Origin: a virus
Length of the DNA: 46,361 nt
IMG/VR virus record: IMGVR_UViG_3300025132_000069
Coordinates: 1 to 46,361 of that record
Strand: one strand, 5' to 3'
Positions 22,603 to 31,409 of this stretch are shown piece after piece. How positions within the stretch are numbered: the stretch's first letter is position 1; every line of letters begins with the position of its first letter. Under the pieces are notes generated by a model that saw only the letters and a program-made list of their open reading frames with translations, did no database searches and was not told the origin of the DNA. A program made the position numbers and the translations under genes.

Positions 22603-23343
22603 ATGGGTTGGTTTAATATTCTTTTAAAGGGACAATACCCAAAAGACGACCCAAGAATACAAGCACATAGTCGAGAACAAGTTAAAACTACAAGTAATGT
22701 TCAAGAAACTAAAGAACAGGTAACATCTTTATTGGAAACGCTCGAAAAAAATAAAGATAAGGATTGGAATGTTAATAGCCCCGTTGAATATGCTAGGGAT
22801 GCTGATGAAATGAGAGATTTAGAAAGGTTATGGTATAGATGGGAGAAATCAGAAACCGATAGAGTAGGATTGGGAGATGACTCTGAATACATGAAGAGAT
22901 GGGCAAAACTTCAGGATGAAAAAGAAGAAGCAATGCGCCAACGCCGCGAATTACCCGAAGACCTGCCTATGGAAAAGAAAATAAAGATAGCAGAGAAGTT
23001 TAGAGAAACATTTGAGCCTAGAGAAAAAGCAATGTTAAATGAGTATCGTAAGTTAAAGAAAGACATGAAGCCATATAACCCCTCTAAAGATTTATCTGGT
23101 GCATATGCAATAATTGCACCTTATAAAACCGTATTTGAAATGTATAATGATATTGGTAAAAAAGCAGGTTTCGGCGGTTTGGGGGAAGAAGGAAGGAAAA
23201 GGGCTAAAGAAAGAGAAAGACTAACACTTGAAGCAGATGCTAAACTAGAAAAAATAGCATCATTTTTGGGCCTAAGAAAACCATACACTAAAACTGAGAT
23301 GGTTAAGCCGAAAGTAGAATCTATGGGTAGGGATGAAGAATGA
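22603..23343 (+). CDS. Tagged helical late protein
   Basis: 246 residues. ATG 22603 gives MGWFNILLKG, a tag variant, after GGTGAGTAAG; the upstream start at 22564 would bury the tag. The rest is charged and helical (DADEMRDLERLW, MKKD stretches). Function unknown. Confidence 0.65.
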   Translation: MGWFNILLKGQYPKDDPRIQAHSREQVKTTSNVQETKEQVTSLLETLEKNKDKDWNVNSPVEYARDADEMRDLERLWYRWEKSETDRVGLGDDSEYMKRWAKLQDEKEEAMRQRRELPEDLPMEKKIKIAEKFRETFEPREKAMLNEYRKLKKDMKPYNPSKDLSGAYAIIAPYKTVFEMYNDIGKKAGFGGLGEEGRKRAKERERLTLEADAKLEKIASFLGLRKPYTKTEMVKPKVESMGRDEE

Positions 23344-23609
23344 GTTGGCAAGATATACTAAAAAATGAAATGAATGTAAAGACATTAGAAGAGATAGCAG
23401 GTGAACTGGATAAAGCAGTTAAAGCACATGCTTCTCAAGCAAAGAGAATCAGAGAGATAATTGCACAATACAATACTTCTGAATCTAAATTGAAAGTTCC
23501 ACAAAGAATTGATACTCAAGTACGGATGCCTACTGTCCCAAAAACAAGAGGGCAACAGTCTATGATAGACAGAGCAACTAGAAACTTGAGAGAACAACAA
23601 CAAAGGTGA
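23340..23609 (+). CDS. Tagged late protein
   Basis: 89 residues starting MSWQDILKNE, then one coiled coil (about residues 12-45) and a basic glutamine-rich tail. Overlaps the previous gene by 4 bases. Function unknown. Confidence 0.7.
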   Translation: MSWQDILKNEMNVKTLEEIAGELDKAVKAHASQAKRIREIIAQYNTSESKLKVPQRIDTQVRMPTVPKTRGQQSMIDRATRNLREQQQR

Positions 23610-23614
23610 ATAAA

Positions 23615-23842
23615 ATGAGCGAAGAAAAAAGTGTAAGACAGTTAGAAAGAGAATTAAAAGCGGCTAGAGTTAGAGAAGGTAGAGAACAAAGAAACCAAAT
23701 TACTCCTAGTAGAGATTATTCTATTGGTGGTATTGACAAAGATACTACTGTTGAGAAGAAGATACCTAATGCTTCAGACATTCCTGATACAATACTACTT
23801 CCTAAGAAACAAAAAAATAGAAAGGAAAATATTCCGTTTTAA
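23615..23842 (+). CDS. Small charged late protein
   Basis: 75 residues starting MSEEKSVRQLE, preceded by AGGTGA. No tag. A short charged helix is followed by a basic, probably disordered tail. It interrupts the run of tagged genes. Function unknown. Confidence 0.6.
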   Translation: MSEEKSVRQLERELKAARVREGREQRNQITPSRDYSIGGIDKDTTVEKKIPNASDIPDTILLPKKQKNRKENIPF

Positions 23843-23851
23843 GGTGATACA

Positions 23852-25531
23852 ATGACTTTCATGGGAGTTCTAAAAAAATCAGATGGTTCTGATATCCATG
23901 CTGATGTTTTATGGGCTTACCGAACTGCAAATAAAAATGACGATACTAGAATAAAAAGAGATGAATTGCATAAGGCAGATGCATTGTTACAAGAAATGGT
24001 GGAAGAAAATGATAAACTACGGAACATATTCAGAATGGGTTTTCTTTCAGGTAATCCTAGAGAGATAGATGCAGTTTCATTAGGAAGAAGTAAAACTAAG
24101 TTTGTGAACCAAGCAAATAACCTTCTAAAAAGTATAACATTTAATATGGATACTATGGTAATAGCATCAGTACTAAATACACTAAAAGAGGCTTTAGGAG
24201 ATAGAAAGGATAAAAGTTTCCAATTTGCTAAACAACTAAAAACATTATTAGAAACTTGGGCTAAGTATGGTAATAACGCTAAGGCTAAGAATCTAATAGA
24301 TGAGATGCGAAAGAATCTAGCATCTAGTGCAAAGGTAGTTCAAAGATATTTACTAGAAGGCAAGGGCAGATTAAAATCTGATATTGCAAGATTACTTATT
24401 CCTCCCAATGCAACTTTTGATGATGGTTGGTCAGATGTCAGAGAATACAATGGTAAGTCTAGTATTGATATTATGATGGACATATATCAAAATGCTAGGA
24501 TACCAATCAAAAGAACAGGAGAACTTGAAGCAGGATTAAAGGAAGTGTCTATGTATTATTCTTTAGACATTGATAGATTAGTAGATGACATTACAAAATT
24601 AATTCAAACCAAAAGTGCCGACCCTGCTGAACATTATAAATTATTTTTCAATTCTGATAATATACTTAGAATAATTTACAGATTAATTCCTGATATAATT
24701 TATACTACTAATGAAGATATGGCTGAAAGTGAAATGAAAGCAGAGTTAGAAAAACAGTTTGATGCTTTAGAATACCTACTTAGAATCAATACATTAACAG
24801 GAGATTATAGCCGACTAAAAGAAAGTAGGTTAAAGAAAGTGAAAAGATTGTCTACTAAGTATAGAGGTACACCTCTAAGAATAAACAGGGATTTTCCTAA
24901 TCTAGAAACCGCTTGGGAACTCTATGAAGAAGACCCTGAGAAATATGCACCTGAAGCGGTTAAGAGAAGGCAAAAAGTACCTAAGCAAGTAAAACCACAA
25001 AGTATTGGTGTTAGAGTTCCAAAAGATAAAAAGACAGGATTACCAAGATATGGACTTACTTATCCTCCTAAGAAAGAAAGGGAAGAAAAAATTGAAAGTT
25101 TAGAAGATAAGATAAATGCATATTCAAGAAAGATTGAGGAAGTCAAACCTGCTTTAACATCAGGGCAACTAGAAGAAAAAGAAAGATTGACAATGGAGAG
25201 AACTATGAATACGTTCAAGGAATTGTTATCAGAAATTGAAGGAGATGGTGATGAGGATATTGATGAAGAAATTGAAGAATATAAAAATCTCATAGAAAAC
25301 TTTGACATGGACAGAGACTATACTAACAACCAAACCGGAGACTCAGTTAGTGCTGAAGAAGTTAAGGAAACGTACATTGAACATCTTCAAGATTTAGAAG
25401 AAGATAAGAAAACATTGGAAAGACTTCCAAGACAAATTGAGATATTAGAAAGAGTTCTATCAAATATGCCTAAAAGACAACAATCATTAGATGAACCCTC
25501 ATCTGAAGATGCAGAGGAGGAGTCTGCATGA
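23852..25531 (+). CDS. Large late protein with variant tag
   Basis: 559 residues starting MTFMGVLKKS: the tag pattern with Phe replacing Trp. Long charged helices throughout, a basic linker near residues 370-405 and an acidic coiled coil near the end (EGDGDEDIDEEIEEYKN). AGGTGA precedes the start. Possibly an internal head or scaffold-associated protein; no motif proves it. Confidence 0.65.
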   Translation: MTFMGVLKKSDGSDIHADVLWAYRTANKNDDTRIKRDELHKADALLQEMVEENDKLRNIFRMGFLSGNPREIDAVSLGRSKTKFVNQANNLLKSITFNMDTMVIASVLNTLKEALGDRKDKSFQFAKQLKTLLETWAKYGNNAKAKNLIDEMRKNLASSAKVVQRYLLEGKGRLKSDIARLLIPPNATFDDGWSDVREYNGKSSIDIMMDIYQNARIPIKRTGELEAGLKEVSMYYSLDIDRLVDDITKLIQTKSADPAEHYKLFFNSDNILRIIYRLIPDIIYTTNEDMAESEMKAELEKQFDALEYLLRINTLTGDYSRLKESRLKKVKRLSTKYRGTPLRINRDFPNLETAWELYEEDPEKYAPEAVKRRQKVPKQVKPQSIGVRVPKDKKTGLPRYGLTYPPKKEREEKIESLEDKINAYSRKIEEVKPALTSGQLEEKERLTMERTMNTFKELLSEIEGDGDEDIDEEIEEYKNLIENFDMDRDYTNNQTGDSVSAEEVKETYIEHLQDLEEDKKTLERLPRQIEILERVLSNMPKRQQSLDEPSSEDAEEESA

Positions 25532-25827
25532 GTTGGTTTGATGTTGTTAAAGTACGTCAAGACTTAACTGAACCATTACAATTAGATGGGTTATACGAGT
25601 TAATCAAAGCAATAGATTCTGCTAGTACTTCTCTATCAGCCCTACATCAAAATAACTCTGAAAGAATAAAAAGTCAAGTATCTGAGAAAGATTATGAAAA
25701 GTGGTTTAGAACAATGCAAGAAGATAAGTCTAAGTTTTTACCACAACTAAATCAACTAAAGAAAAATGTTTATGTTATGCTTAGAACGCTAAATGGAAAA
25801 ACCGATAGGGTACTTAGAGGTGCTTAA
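25528..25827 (+). CDS. Tagged late protein
   Basis: 99 residues starting MSWFDVVKVR after GGAGGAG. Helical, with no recognised domain. Overlaps the preceding gene by 4 bases. Function unknown. Confidence 0.7.
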   Translation: MSWFDVVKVRQDLTEPLQLDGLYELIKAIDSASTSLSALHQNNSERIKSQVSEKDYEKWFRTMQEDKSKFLPQLNQLKKNVYVMLRTLNGKTDRVLRGA

Positions 25828-25828
25828 T

Positions 25829-26701
25829 ATGACATGGTTTAATACACTAAGAAAAGCACCTTACATAGATTGGAAGACTGTGGAAGCCCCTTACAGTAGG
25901 GATGTAAAAAGTCTAGGAACTATGGAAAACCCTCTTGTCTTTATTGAAAATCCTTCCCCATTACCTCAAGAAGAATGGGGTAATGACTACAAGAAATATT
26001 ACAAAGGTGCATATGGAACATCAGAAGGAAAGACGTATATTTACGATGAAAATGATGAAGTTAGTAGTTTTGGTAGAGTCAGAGTTAACGGTAAAATAGT
26101 CATGCCGGAACATAAACCTAAATATAATCAATTTGGAACTTTCCTAACGGGTCAATTGACACACTATAAAGAGAATAGATACAAATCAAAATATGGCGGT
26201 AAAACTCAGACATACGGAAAACCAAGAGGTTCGTTGATACCATACAAAATAACAATTAGATTCGCTTTAGAGAATAATATCCCAATACCAAATAACGCAC
26301 CTATTTTTGCAAGTGGAATAAATATAGGGACATTCAAAGATTGGGCTGATAAAAATAATTCTAAAGAAGTGGTTAAGTCAGAGGGTTTCTACTTCTCACC
26401 TGTGTTTATTGAAAAGGTAGATGCTAAGAAGAAAAAGAAACTAAAGAAACTTTTACAGAAGGCTCAACCAACAAATATGATGGGTGAAGACATGACCCAA
26501 CTTTCAGACATAATTGAAGAACTGAAAGAAATGGACTTAGTAAAATCTGATAAGAAACTAAGTAAAACAGTAGAAGGATTTGACGAAAAGAACTTAGAGA
26601 TTTTAGCATCTGCTTCTGAGTTAAGAAAGGACTACGAAACACTATTCACGCAATTGAGGAAAATGGTTTATCCTGATAATAAGAAAAAGGGTGGTAAATG
26701 A
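25829..26701 (+). CDS. Tagged late protein
   Basis: 290 residues. ATG 25829 gives MTWFNTLRKA; AGAGGTG lies 10 bases upstream. Residues 1-180 look globular with strands and aromatic residues; the last 100 are a charged helical region rich in lysine. Function unknown. Confidence 0.65.
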   Translation: MTWFNTLRKAPYIDWKTVEAPYSRDVKSLGTMENPLVFIENPSPLPQEEWGNDYKKYYKGAYGTSEGKTYIYDENDEVSSFGRVRVNGKIVMPEHKPKYNQFGTFLTGQLTHYKENRYKSKYGGKTQTYGKPRGSLIPYKITIRFALENNIPIPNNAPIFASGINIGTFKDWADKNNSKEVVKSEGFYFSPVFIEKVDAKKKKKLKKLLQKAQPTNMMGEDMTQLSDIIEELKEMDLVKSDKKLSKTVEGFDEKNLEILASASELRKDYETLFTQLRKMVYPDNKKKGGK

Positions 26702-26744
26702 AAACTTATTGAACTACACCACTACACGAAGGAGCAGGAGTTAC

Positions 26745-26834
26745 ATGATAGACTGGAAAATAGTTTTGAGACAAAGAATTAGGGAAGACATGTTAATTGC
26801 TATGAAAGGGATACAAGAAGGTGATTCAAAATGA
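26745..26834 (+). CDS. Micro-protein with tag-like start
   Basis: 29 residues starting MIDWKIVLRQR, which fits the tag pattern (DWKIVLR). A strong GGAGCAGGAG site lies 5 bases upstream and the stop overlaps the next ATG. If real, it is little more than the tag plus a short helix. Confidence 0.5.
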   Translation: MIDWKIVLRQRIREDMLIAMKGIQEGDSK

Positions 26835-27061
26835 GTGAAGAAAATAATGAAATGCTTATGTTAATGAAAGAATTAGTTGACAAAGTAAAGGCTTTAGAAC
26901 AAGCAGTTTATCATAAAGATAATCTGTTAATGAAATCGGGATTTGTTGTATATGAATCTCCTTCTCCTACTATGGATAGTAGGAATGTTGTAGGTGGAAG
27001 TACAATAAAAAAGAGTATGGACTGGGAAGACATACACAAACTAGTAAAAGATATGGAGTGA
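26831..27061 (+). CDS. Small late protein with C-terminal tag
   Basis: 76 residues. The N-terminal part is a coiled coil (about residues 5-30), the middle is likely disordered, and the end reads SMDWEDIHKLVKDME. The WEDIH form of the tag is shared with the C-terminus of the protease-scaffold at 30202. GGTGA precedes the start. Confidence 0.65.
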   Translation: MSEENNEMLMLMKELVDKVKALEQAVYHKDNLLMKSGFVVYESPSPTMDSRNVVGGSTIKKSMDWEDIHKLVKDME

Positions 27062-27066
27062 TTAAA

Positions 27067-27549
27067 ATGCCGGAAAAAGTAACATGGGAAGAAAAAGTAG
27101 TCGAATTGGCTATACTAAAAGCAAAAGAAGTATTACAAGAAGCGGAACATTTGGGTACAATAAAACTTGATGAGCCATTAACAGGTGAAGAAGTTAAAGT
27201 GAAAAGACCTAAGAAAAATCCATCAGAAGAACCTCTACCTAAGACAAATAACTTGGAAGGTAAAGAAGATAAAGTCAATGATGGAACTATGCGAAAAGCA
27301 TTGAATGCAGTTGCAGATGCAGCAGAAGATTTTGTTAGAAAATACAAACCGCCAAATCCTTCTGATATGGCAGCAACAATAGATGTTCCTAGACAAAGTG
27401 TTGAAGTGGAACAATCTTTAGATGCAATATCAGAACTTGCAAGTTTGCTAAGAAACGCTGACGGAAATGAAGCAGTCAGATTAACTACTTCTCTACAACA
27501 TCATATAGACAAAGTAAAGAGATTAAGGGATGTTCCTACTCGTACATAG
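27067..27549 (+). CDS. Helical late protein
   Basis: 160 residues starting MPEKVTWEEKVVE. The VTWEEKVV stretch is at best a weak tag variant. The rest is helical with a proline-rich linker near residues 45-65. It precedes the ligase gene. Function unknown. Confidence 0.6.
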   Translation: MPEKVTWEEKVVELAILKAKEVLQEAEHLGTIKLDEPLTGEEVKVKRPKKNPSEEPLPKTNNLEGKEDKVNDGTMRKALNAVADAAEDFVRKYKPPNPSDMAATIDVPRQSVEVEQSLDAISELASLLRNADGNEAVRLTTSLQHHIDKVKRLRDVPTRT

Positions 27550-27563
27550 ATGAGGGGGAACAT

Positions 27564-30158
27564 ATGCCACAAACAGGTTTATCTTTTGAAAAAGAAACCA
27601 ATACAATGACTAAGAAAGTATTGGACTTCTTTGAACGTGTTAGGTATTCCTATCTTTCAGCAAAAGAAAACCCTGATGAATATGGCGATACTTGGAAGAA
27701 AACTGTAAAGACAGTAAGAGAACAGTTTGATACTTTAGATGATTTTACTAGAGAACTTAAAACATATCTAAAGGAAGATACTGCATTTTCTGATGAAGTG
27801 TATAACCCTAAATCAAGACAGGCTAAAGAACTGTATGAAGCAATAAAGGAAATGAGATTCAAATCGGAAGAAGTAAGTGACCCTTTTTCTAAACAATTAG
27901 GAGATAAAGTAATTTCTAGTTTATTGAAAGATGAATCTCTGTTTGCTGCCTTTATTCATTATGCAATGCGTTCTCATGCAAACCCCTTACCCGATAAAGT
28001 ATGGGAGTCAATGGATTTGAAACCTGATGAGATTACTAGAGATTTTATGGGTTTAGACTTAGAACCAAAAGATATCCCACTATACATTATAGAACATTAT
28101 GGGAAGGAAGATGAGGATACTCGCAGAATAGAAAATAAGTTTAAGGGAGCATACAAGTTATTACAAAAATTGTTTGGTTCAGAGTATAGTGAAGATAAGT
28201 GGGATAATTTAGTTGACTTAGACATTGCTAAGAGTGATGAAGAAAAACAATCAATTGATTTCATAGTACCAAATAAACCAATGTACAGGATATTTGAGAT
28301 TGATGACTTAAAAGAAATTAAAGGGCTAACAGGAGAATATATCGTACAAGAAAAGTATGATGGTATGAGAATACAACTTCACAAGTTCAATGGTAAAGTA
28401 ACAATTTATTCATATAATGAAAAGGATATTACATCTAAATGTCCTGAGCAAGTTAAAGCATTAGAAAAGAAATCTTTCAATGATTGTATTTTAGATGGAG
28501 AACTGATGTTATTTATTGATGATGAGCCACTACATAGGGCAGACACAATAGCACACGTTTTCAAGAATAAGAAAGGAGGGGAACTAAGAGCGCATGTATT
28601 CGATATCATGGTTCATGAAGGAAAGAATATTGCTGACGAAACTCTAAGAGAAAGACACAATATTCTTCTTTACCAATATTCTCAACACTCATCACAGGGT
28701 CTAGCATTTCCATCCAAGAAGGATACTAGAATAGCAGATTCAATAAAAGAAGTTGAAGAATATGCTAAAGGAATCATGGAACTACCTGCTTCAGAGGGAG
28801 TAGTAATAAAGGACATAGAATCAACATACTACATTGGTGTAAAGAAAAATCCTAAGTGGATTAAGTGGAAGAAGTTTATTGACTTAGATGTAGTAGTATT
28901 AGATGATAAGAAAACAAAAAGCAACTTACATTCATACACTATGGGAGTTGGGCCAGTAAACGCTGAAACAGCGAGAAACTACAAGACTGTTGAATATGAA
29001 GACAAAGATTACTTAGAAGTAGGTAAGGCTCTTAATACAAAAGAATCAGTAAAGATTGGTAGTATTGTTAGAGTAAAGGTAGATGAAGTTAAGAAAGGAA
29101 AAGACGGTTTCAAACTATTTTCTGCTAAAGTAATAGAAATACCTGAAGTAACTCAATCGGATACTGTTGAAACGTTAGAGCAACTAGCAAGTAAAACAAA
29201 GAAATCTCTTTCTGCAATGGGATACACATTTGGAGAAAAAGTAGGTGGGATGTTTGAAGTCACATCAGGATTACAAAATCCAAGAGGTCAGACGAAAAAG
29301 GTAAAGAAAGGATATTACATTACAGACCACATACATGGAACTGCTGAGATAATACTCAAAGAAGACCTAAATGGATTTACTATTTATGGGTTTGAAGGAG
29401 ATAACCTGATGCAGAAAAATGCTTTACATAACATAGATTTGTGGAAAGAACAAGTTGCTAACATAATGAAAAGTAAACGCTCTATGTTTAGATTAGCAAT
29501 TAGAAATGAAATATTAGAAAGTGGTAGAGATAATCTACCTTTTAAGAAAATACTAGATTTTGTTGTAGATAAACATCAAGGAGCATTTGCAGATTTATTT
29601 GATTCAGATGACGGTAAACTAATGTCATGGATGAAACAACAAGAAGACTTAGTATATTTACACCCAAACAAGTTTACTGCTAGAGAAGACATTTTAGAGA
29701 AAGACGTTGAAGAACTAGAAAAGAAAGATAGCATGGGTAAATACAGTATAGTTCTAAGAGAAGATGATAATGTAGATTTGATTATAGATTATCAAGATGA
29801 GCGAATGGCTTGGACAATAGACATAGAAGGCGATACTGATATCTATGATTTGTTTGGTAAGTCAGGTAAGTACCCTGCTGTTGTTGCTAAGAAAATTGGT
29901 GAGTCAAAGAAAATATTAGACAAAGGCGATATAGAGTTAGGAATACAAAAAGATGGTTATCATGAATATAGGTTAGATGGTGATAAGTTTGAAACTAGAA
30001 TGCATTTCAGAGTAGTACCTTTAGATGAGAAAAAGAGTTGGATAGCATGGACAGGAAAGAAACAAGAAATGTTAGAAGATAAAGAGAACCCAAATAAATG
30101 GAATATCAATGAAGACTCATATGCTGTATTAGGCTTCCCAAGCCCTAAAAAGGACTAA
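27564..30158 (+). CDS. ATP-dependent DNA ligase with long N- and C-terminal extensions
   Basis: 864 residues. It seals nicks in duplex DNA using ATP. Motifs: I EKYDGMR with the AMP-accepting lysine at 264; III DCILDGELM near 310; IIIa HVFDIMVH near 345; IV EGVVIKD near 411-417; V KWIKWKKF near 431; an OB-like region follows to about 530. The first 230 residues are helical and could replace the usual DNA-binding domain. About 330 residues after the OB region are unexplained; they contain strand-rich segments (YHEYRLDGDKF...HFRVVPLDEKKSWIAW) faintly like the LigD phosphoesterase end. It lies inside the head-gene block, which is unusual. Confidence 0.9.
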   Translation: MPQTGLSFEKETNTMTKKVLDFFERVRYSYLSAKENPDEYGDTWKKTVKTVREQFDTLDDFTRELKTYLKEDTAFSDEVYNPKSRQAKELYEAIKEMRFKSEEVSDPFSKQLGDKVISSLLKDESLFAAFIHYAMRSHANPLPDKVWESMDLKPDEITRDFMGLDLEPKDIPLYIIEHYGKEDEDTRRIENKFKGAYKLLQKLFGSEYSEDKWDNLVDLDIAKSDEEKQSIDFIVPNKPMYRIFEIDDLKEIKGLTGEYIVQEKYDGMRIQLHKFNGKVTIYSYNEKDITSKCPEQVKALEKKSFNDCILDGELMLFIDDEPLHRADTIAHVFKNKKGGELRAHVFDIMVHEGKNIADETLRERHNILLYQYSQHSSQGLAFPSKKDTRIADSIKEVEEYAKGIMELPASEGVVIKDIESTYYIGVKKNPKWIKWKKFIDLDVVVLDDKKTKSNLHSYTMGVGPVNAETARNYKTVEYEDKDYLEVGKALNTKESVKIGSIVRVKVDEVKKGKDGFKLFSAKVIEIPEVTQSDTVETLEQLASKTKKSLSAMGYTFGEKVGGMFEVTSGLQNPRGQTKKVKKGYYITDHIHGTAEIILKEDLNGFTIYGFEGDNLMQKNALHNIDLWKEQVANIMKSKRSMFRLAIRNEILESGRDNLPFKKILDFVVDKHQGAFADLFDSDDGKLMSWMKQQEDLVYLHPNKFTAREDILEKDVEELEKKDSMGKYSIVLREDDNVDLIIDYQDERMAWTIDIEGDTDIYDLFGKSGKYPAVVAKKIGESKKILDKGDIELGIQKDGYHEYRLDGDKFETRMHFRVVPLDEKKSWIAWTGKKQEMLEDKENPNKWNINEDSYAVLGFPSPKKD

Positions 30159-30201
30159 TATTACATTTACTTAATATAGTAAGAGTAAAAACTTAGAGCC
30201 A
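30159..30201 (+). promoter_or_regulatory. Possible promoter before protease-scaffold gene
   Basis: A gap of 43 bases in an otherwise overlapping operon, containing TTAATATAG (about 30171-30179), which fits a TATA box about 27 nt before the ATG at 30202. It could boost expression of the protease, scaffold and capsid genes. Confidence 0.35.
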
Positions 30202-31407
30202 ATGTTAATGATGGAAGCACCTCTATTAAGAGCAGAATCTTCTCATCAATTTAATATTCTTAAGTCAGATAACTTAGTTATTGGAGGCTATGCTTCAATA
30301 GAGATAGTTGACAAACAAAATGATTTAATCACATTAGAAGCATTAGAAGATGCAGTAGTCAAATACATGTCTGATGAAAAATACAGAAATGTAATGTCCA
30401 ATCATTCTAATGTACAAGTTGGAGAAGTTATAGAGAAATACCGTGATAGTCACGGCGTATTACATAAGACTGGTGTTGACAATGTAGGTTTCTATGTAGT
30501 TATTAAACTACGAGATGATATAGAAAAAGCAAAAGAGATATCAAGAGGTATTAGAAAAGGAACACTTCGTTCCTTTAGTATAGGTGGACAAGCCATCTCA
30601 AAGAAGCAAAAGACTTCTGATGAGTATGGTGAGTACAATGAGATAGACAGGTTGGAACTGCATGAAGTTACAATCTGCGAGAAGGGGATTAACCCCGAAG
30701 CAAAGTTCGACATTTTGAAAATGGAGGAGGAAAAAACAATGAGTGAAAAGTTGGAAAAAGCACTGGAAGAGTTGAATGACTTAATGAAACAAGTCAACAA
30801 CGTTCACAGTGATATTGATGATGCCGTAACGAAGAACGCAGAGTATATGGATACTGATGCAGATGACATGGACATGGATGAAAAAGCAGACATGGAAATG
30901 GAAGAAAAAGCAGACGAAGACATGGAAGAGAAGGCTCTTGATGAAGATGAAACAAGAGAGTTCGAAGCAGGAGAAGAAGTAGTAAGTGGCGGTAAGCCTA
31001 CTGCTGCACCTGCTGCACTTAACGTAGCAAAAGGATTAGAGGGAACTGATTTCTCTACTCTTGATTTGAGCGTTGAGAATGTTGAGAAGGCTTATGCTAA
31101 GTTCAAAGCAGAGAGAATGGAGTCAATGGCTTACGATTCTCTAAGCAAACAGTTTGAAGCAAGATTTGCTGAAGAACTATCCGTAAAAAAGGCTAACGCA
31201 GAAAGAGCAGAATATGATGCTCGTTCTGATGTAGCGGCTCTGAAAACAGAGTTTGCTGAACTACGCAAATCTCTAACAGAGAGAAACTCTGAAATTAGGA
31301 AGGCTCAGGAAGCAGCATTTGCTCTACCTGATGGAATGCCTACAAGCATTGAGGCGGCGGCTGAGATGTCTTGGGAAGATATACACGCATTAACAAGAGG
31401 TGATTAA
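30202..31407 (+). CDS. Capsid maturation protease fused to scaffold
   Basis: 401 residues. Residues about 15-170 resemble the S78 (HK97/herpes assemblin-like) prohead protease: GGYASIEIVD, then NVMSNHSN with a candidate catalytic His68, then RSFSIGGQ with candidate Ser126. Residues 175-385 are an acidic, coiled-coil scaffold with repeated DMD/EEKAD segments. The extreme C-terminus, EMSWEDIHALTRGD, is a W-tag, in the place where scaffolds of HK97-fold viruses usually contact the capsid protein. Followed after 2 bases by the major capsid gene. An internal start at 30739 probably makes free scaffold. Confidence 0.85.
   Translation: MLMMEAPLLRAESSHQFNILKSDNLVIGGYASIEIVDKQNDLITLEALEDAVVKYMSDEKYRNVMSNHSNVQVGEVIEKYRDSHGVLHKTGVDNVGFYVVIKLRDDIEKAKEISRGIRKGTLRSFSIGGQAISKKQKTSDEYGEYNEIDRLELHEVTICEKGINPEAKFDILKMEEEKTMSEKLEKALEELNDLMKQVNNVHSDIDDAVTKNAEYMDTDADDMDMDEKADMEMEEKADEDMEEKALDEDETREFEAGEEVVSGGKPTAAPAALNVAKGLEGTDFSTLDLSVENVEKAYAKFKAERMESMAYDSLSKQFEARFAEELSVKKANAERAEYDARSDVAALKTEFAELRKSLTERNSEIRKAQEAAFALPDGMPTSIEAAAEMSWEDIHALTRGD
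30739..31407 (+). CDS. Nested scaffold protein (internal start)
   Basis: An in-frame ATG at 30739 is preceded by GGAGGAGG (30723-30730) with suitable spacing and would yield a 222-residue scaffold starting MSEKLEKALEEL, exactly at the boundary between protease and scaffold domains, and keeping the C-terminal W-tag. Nested protease/scaffold genes are known from phage lambda (C/Nu3) and herpesviruses (UL26/UL26.5). Confidence 0.6.
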   Translation: MSEKLEKALEELNDLMKQVNNVHSDIDDAVTKNAEYMDTDADDMDMDEKADMEMEEKADEDMEEKALDEDETREFEAGEEVVSGGKPTAAPAALNVAKGLEGTDFSTLDLSVENVEKAYAKFKAERMESMAYDSLSKQFEARFAEELSVKKANAERAEYDARSDVAALKTEFAELRKSLTERNSEIRKAQEAAFALPDGMPTSIEAAAEMSWEDIHALTRGD

Positions 31408-31409
31408 GA

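Noticed and set aside
30700-30725. FDILKM and HQFNILKS in the protease as tag copies without Trp
   Set aside because: FDILK at this position also fits ordinary S78 protease sequence; without Trp the match is too weak to count.
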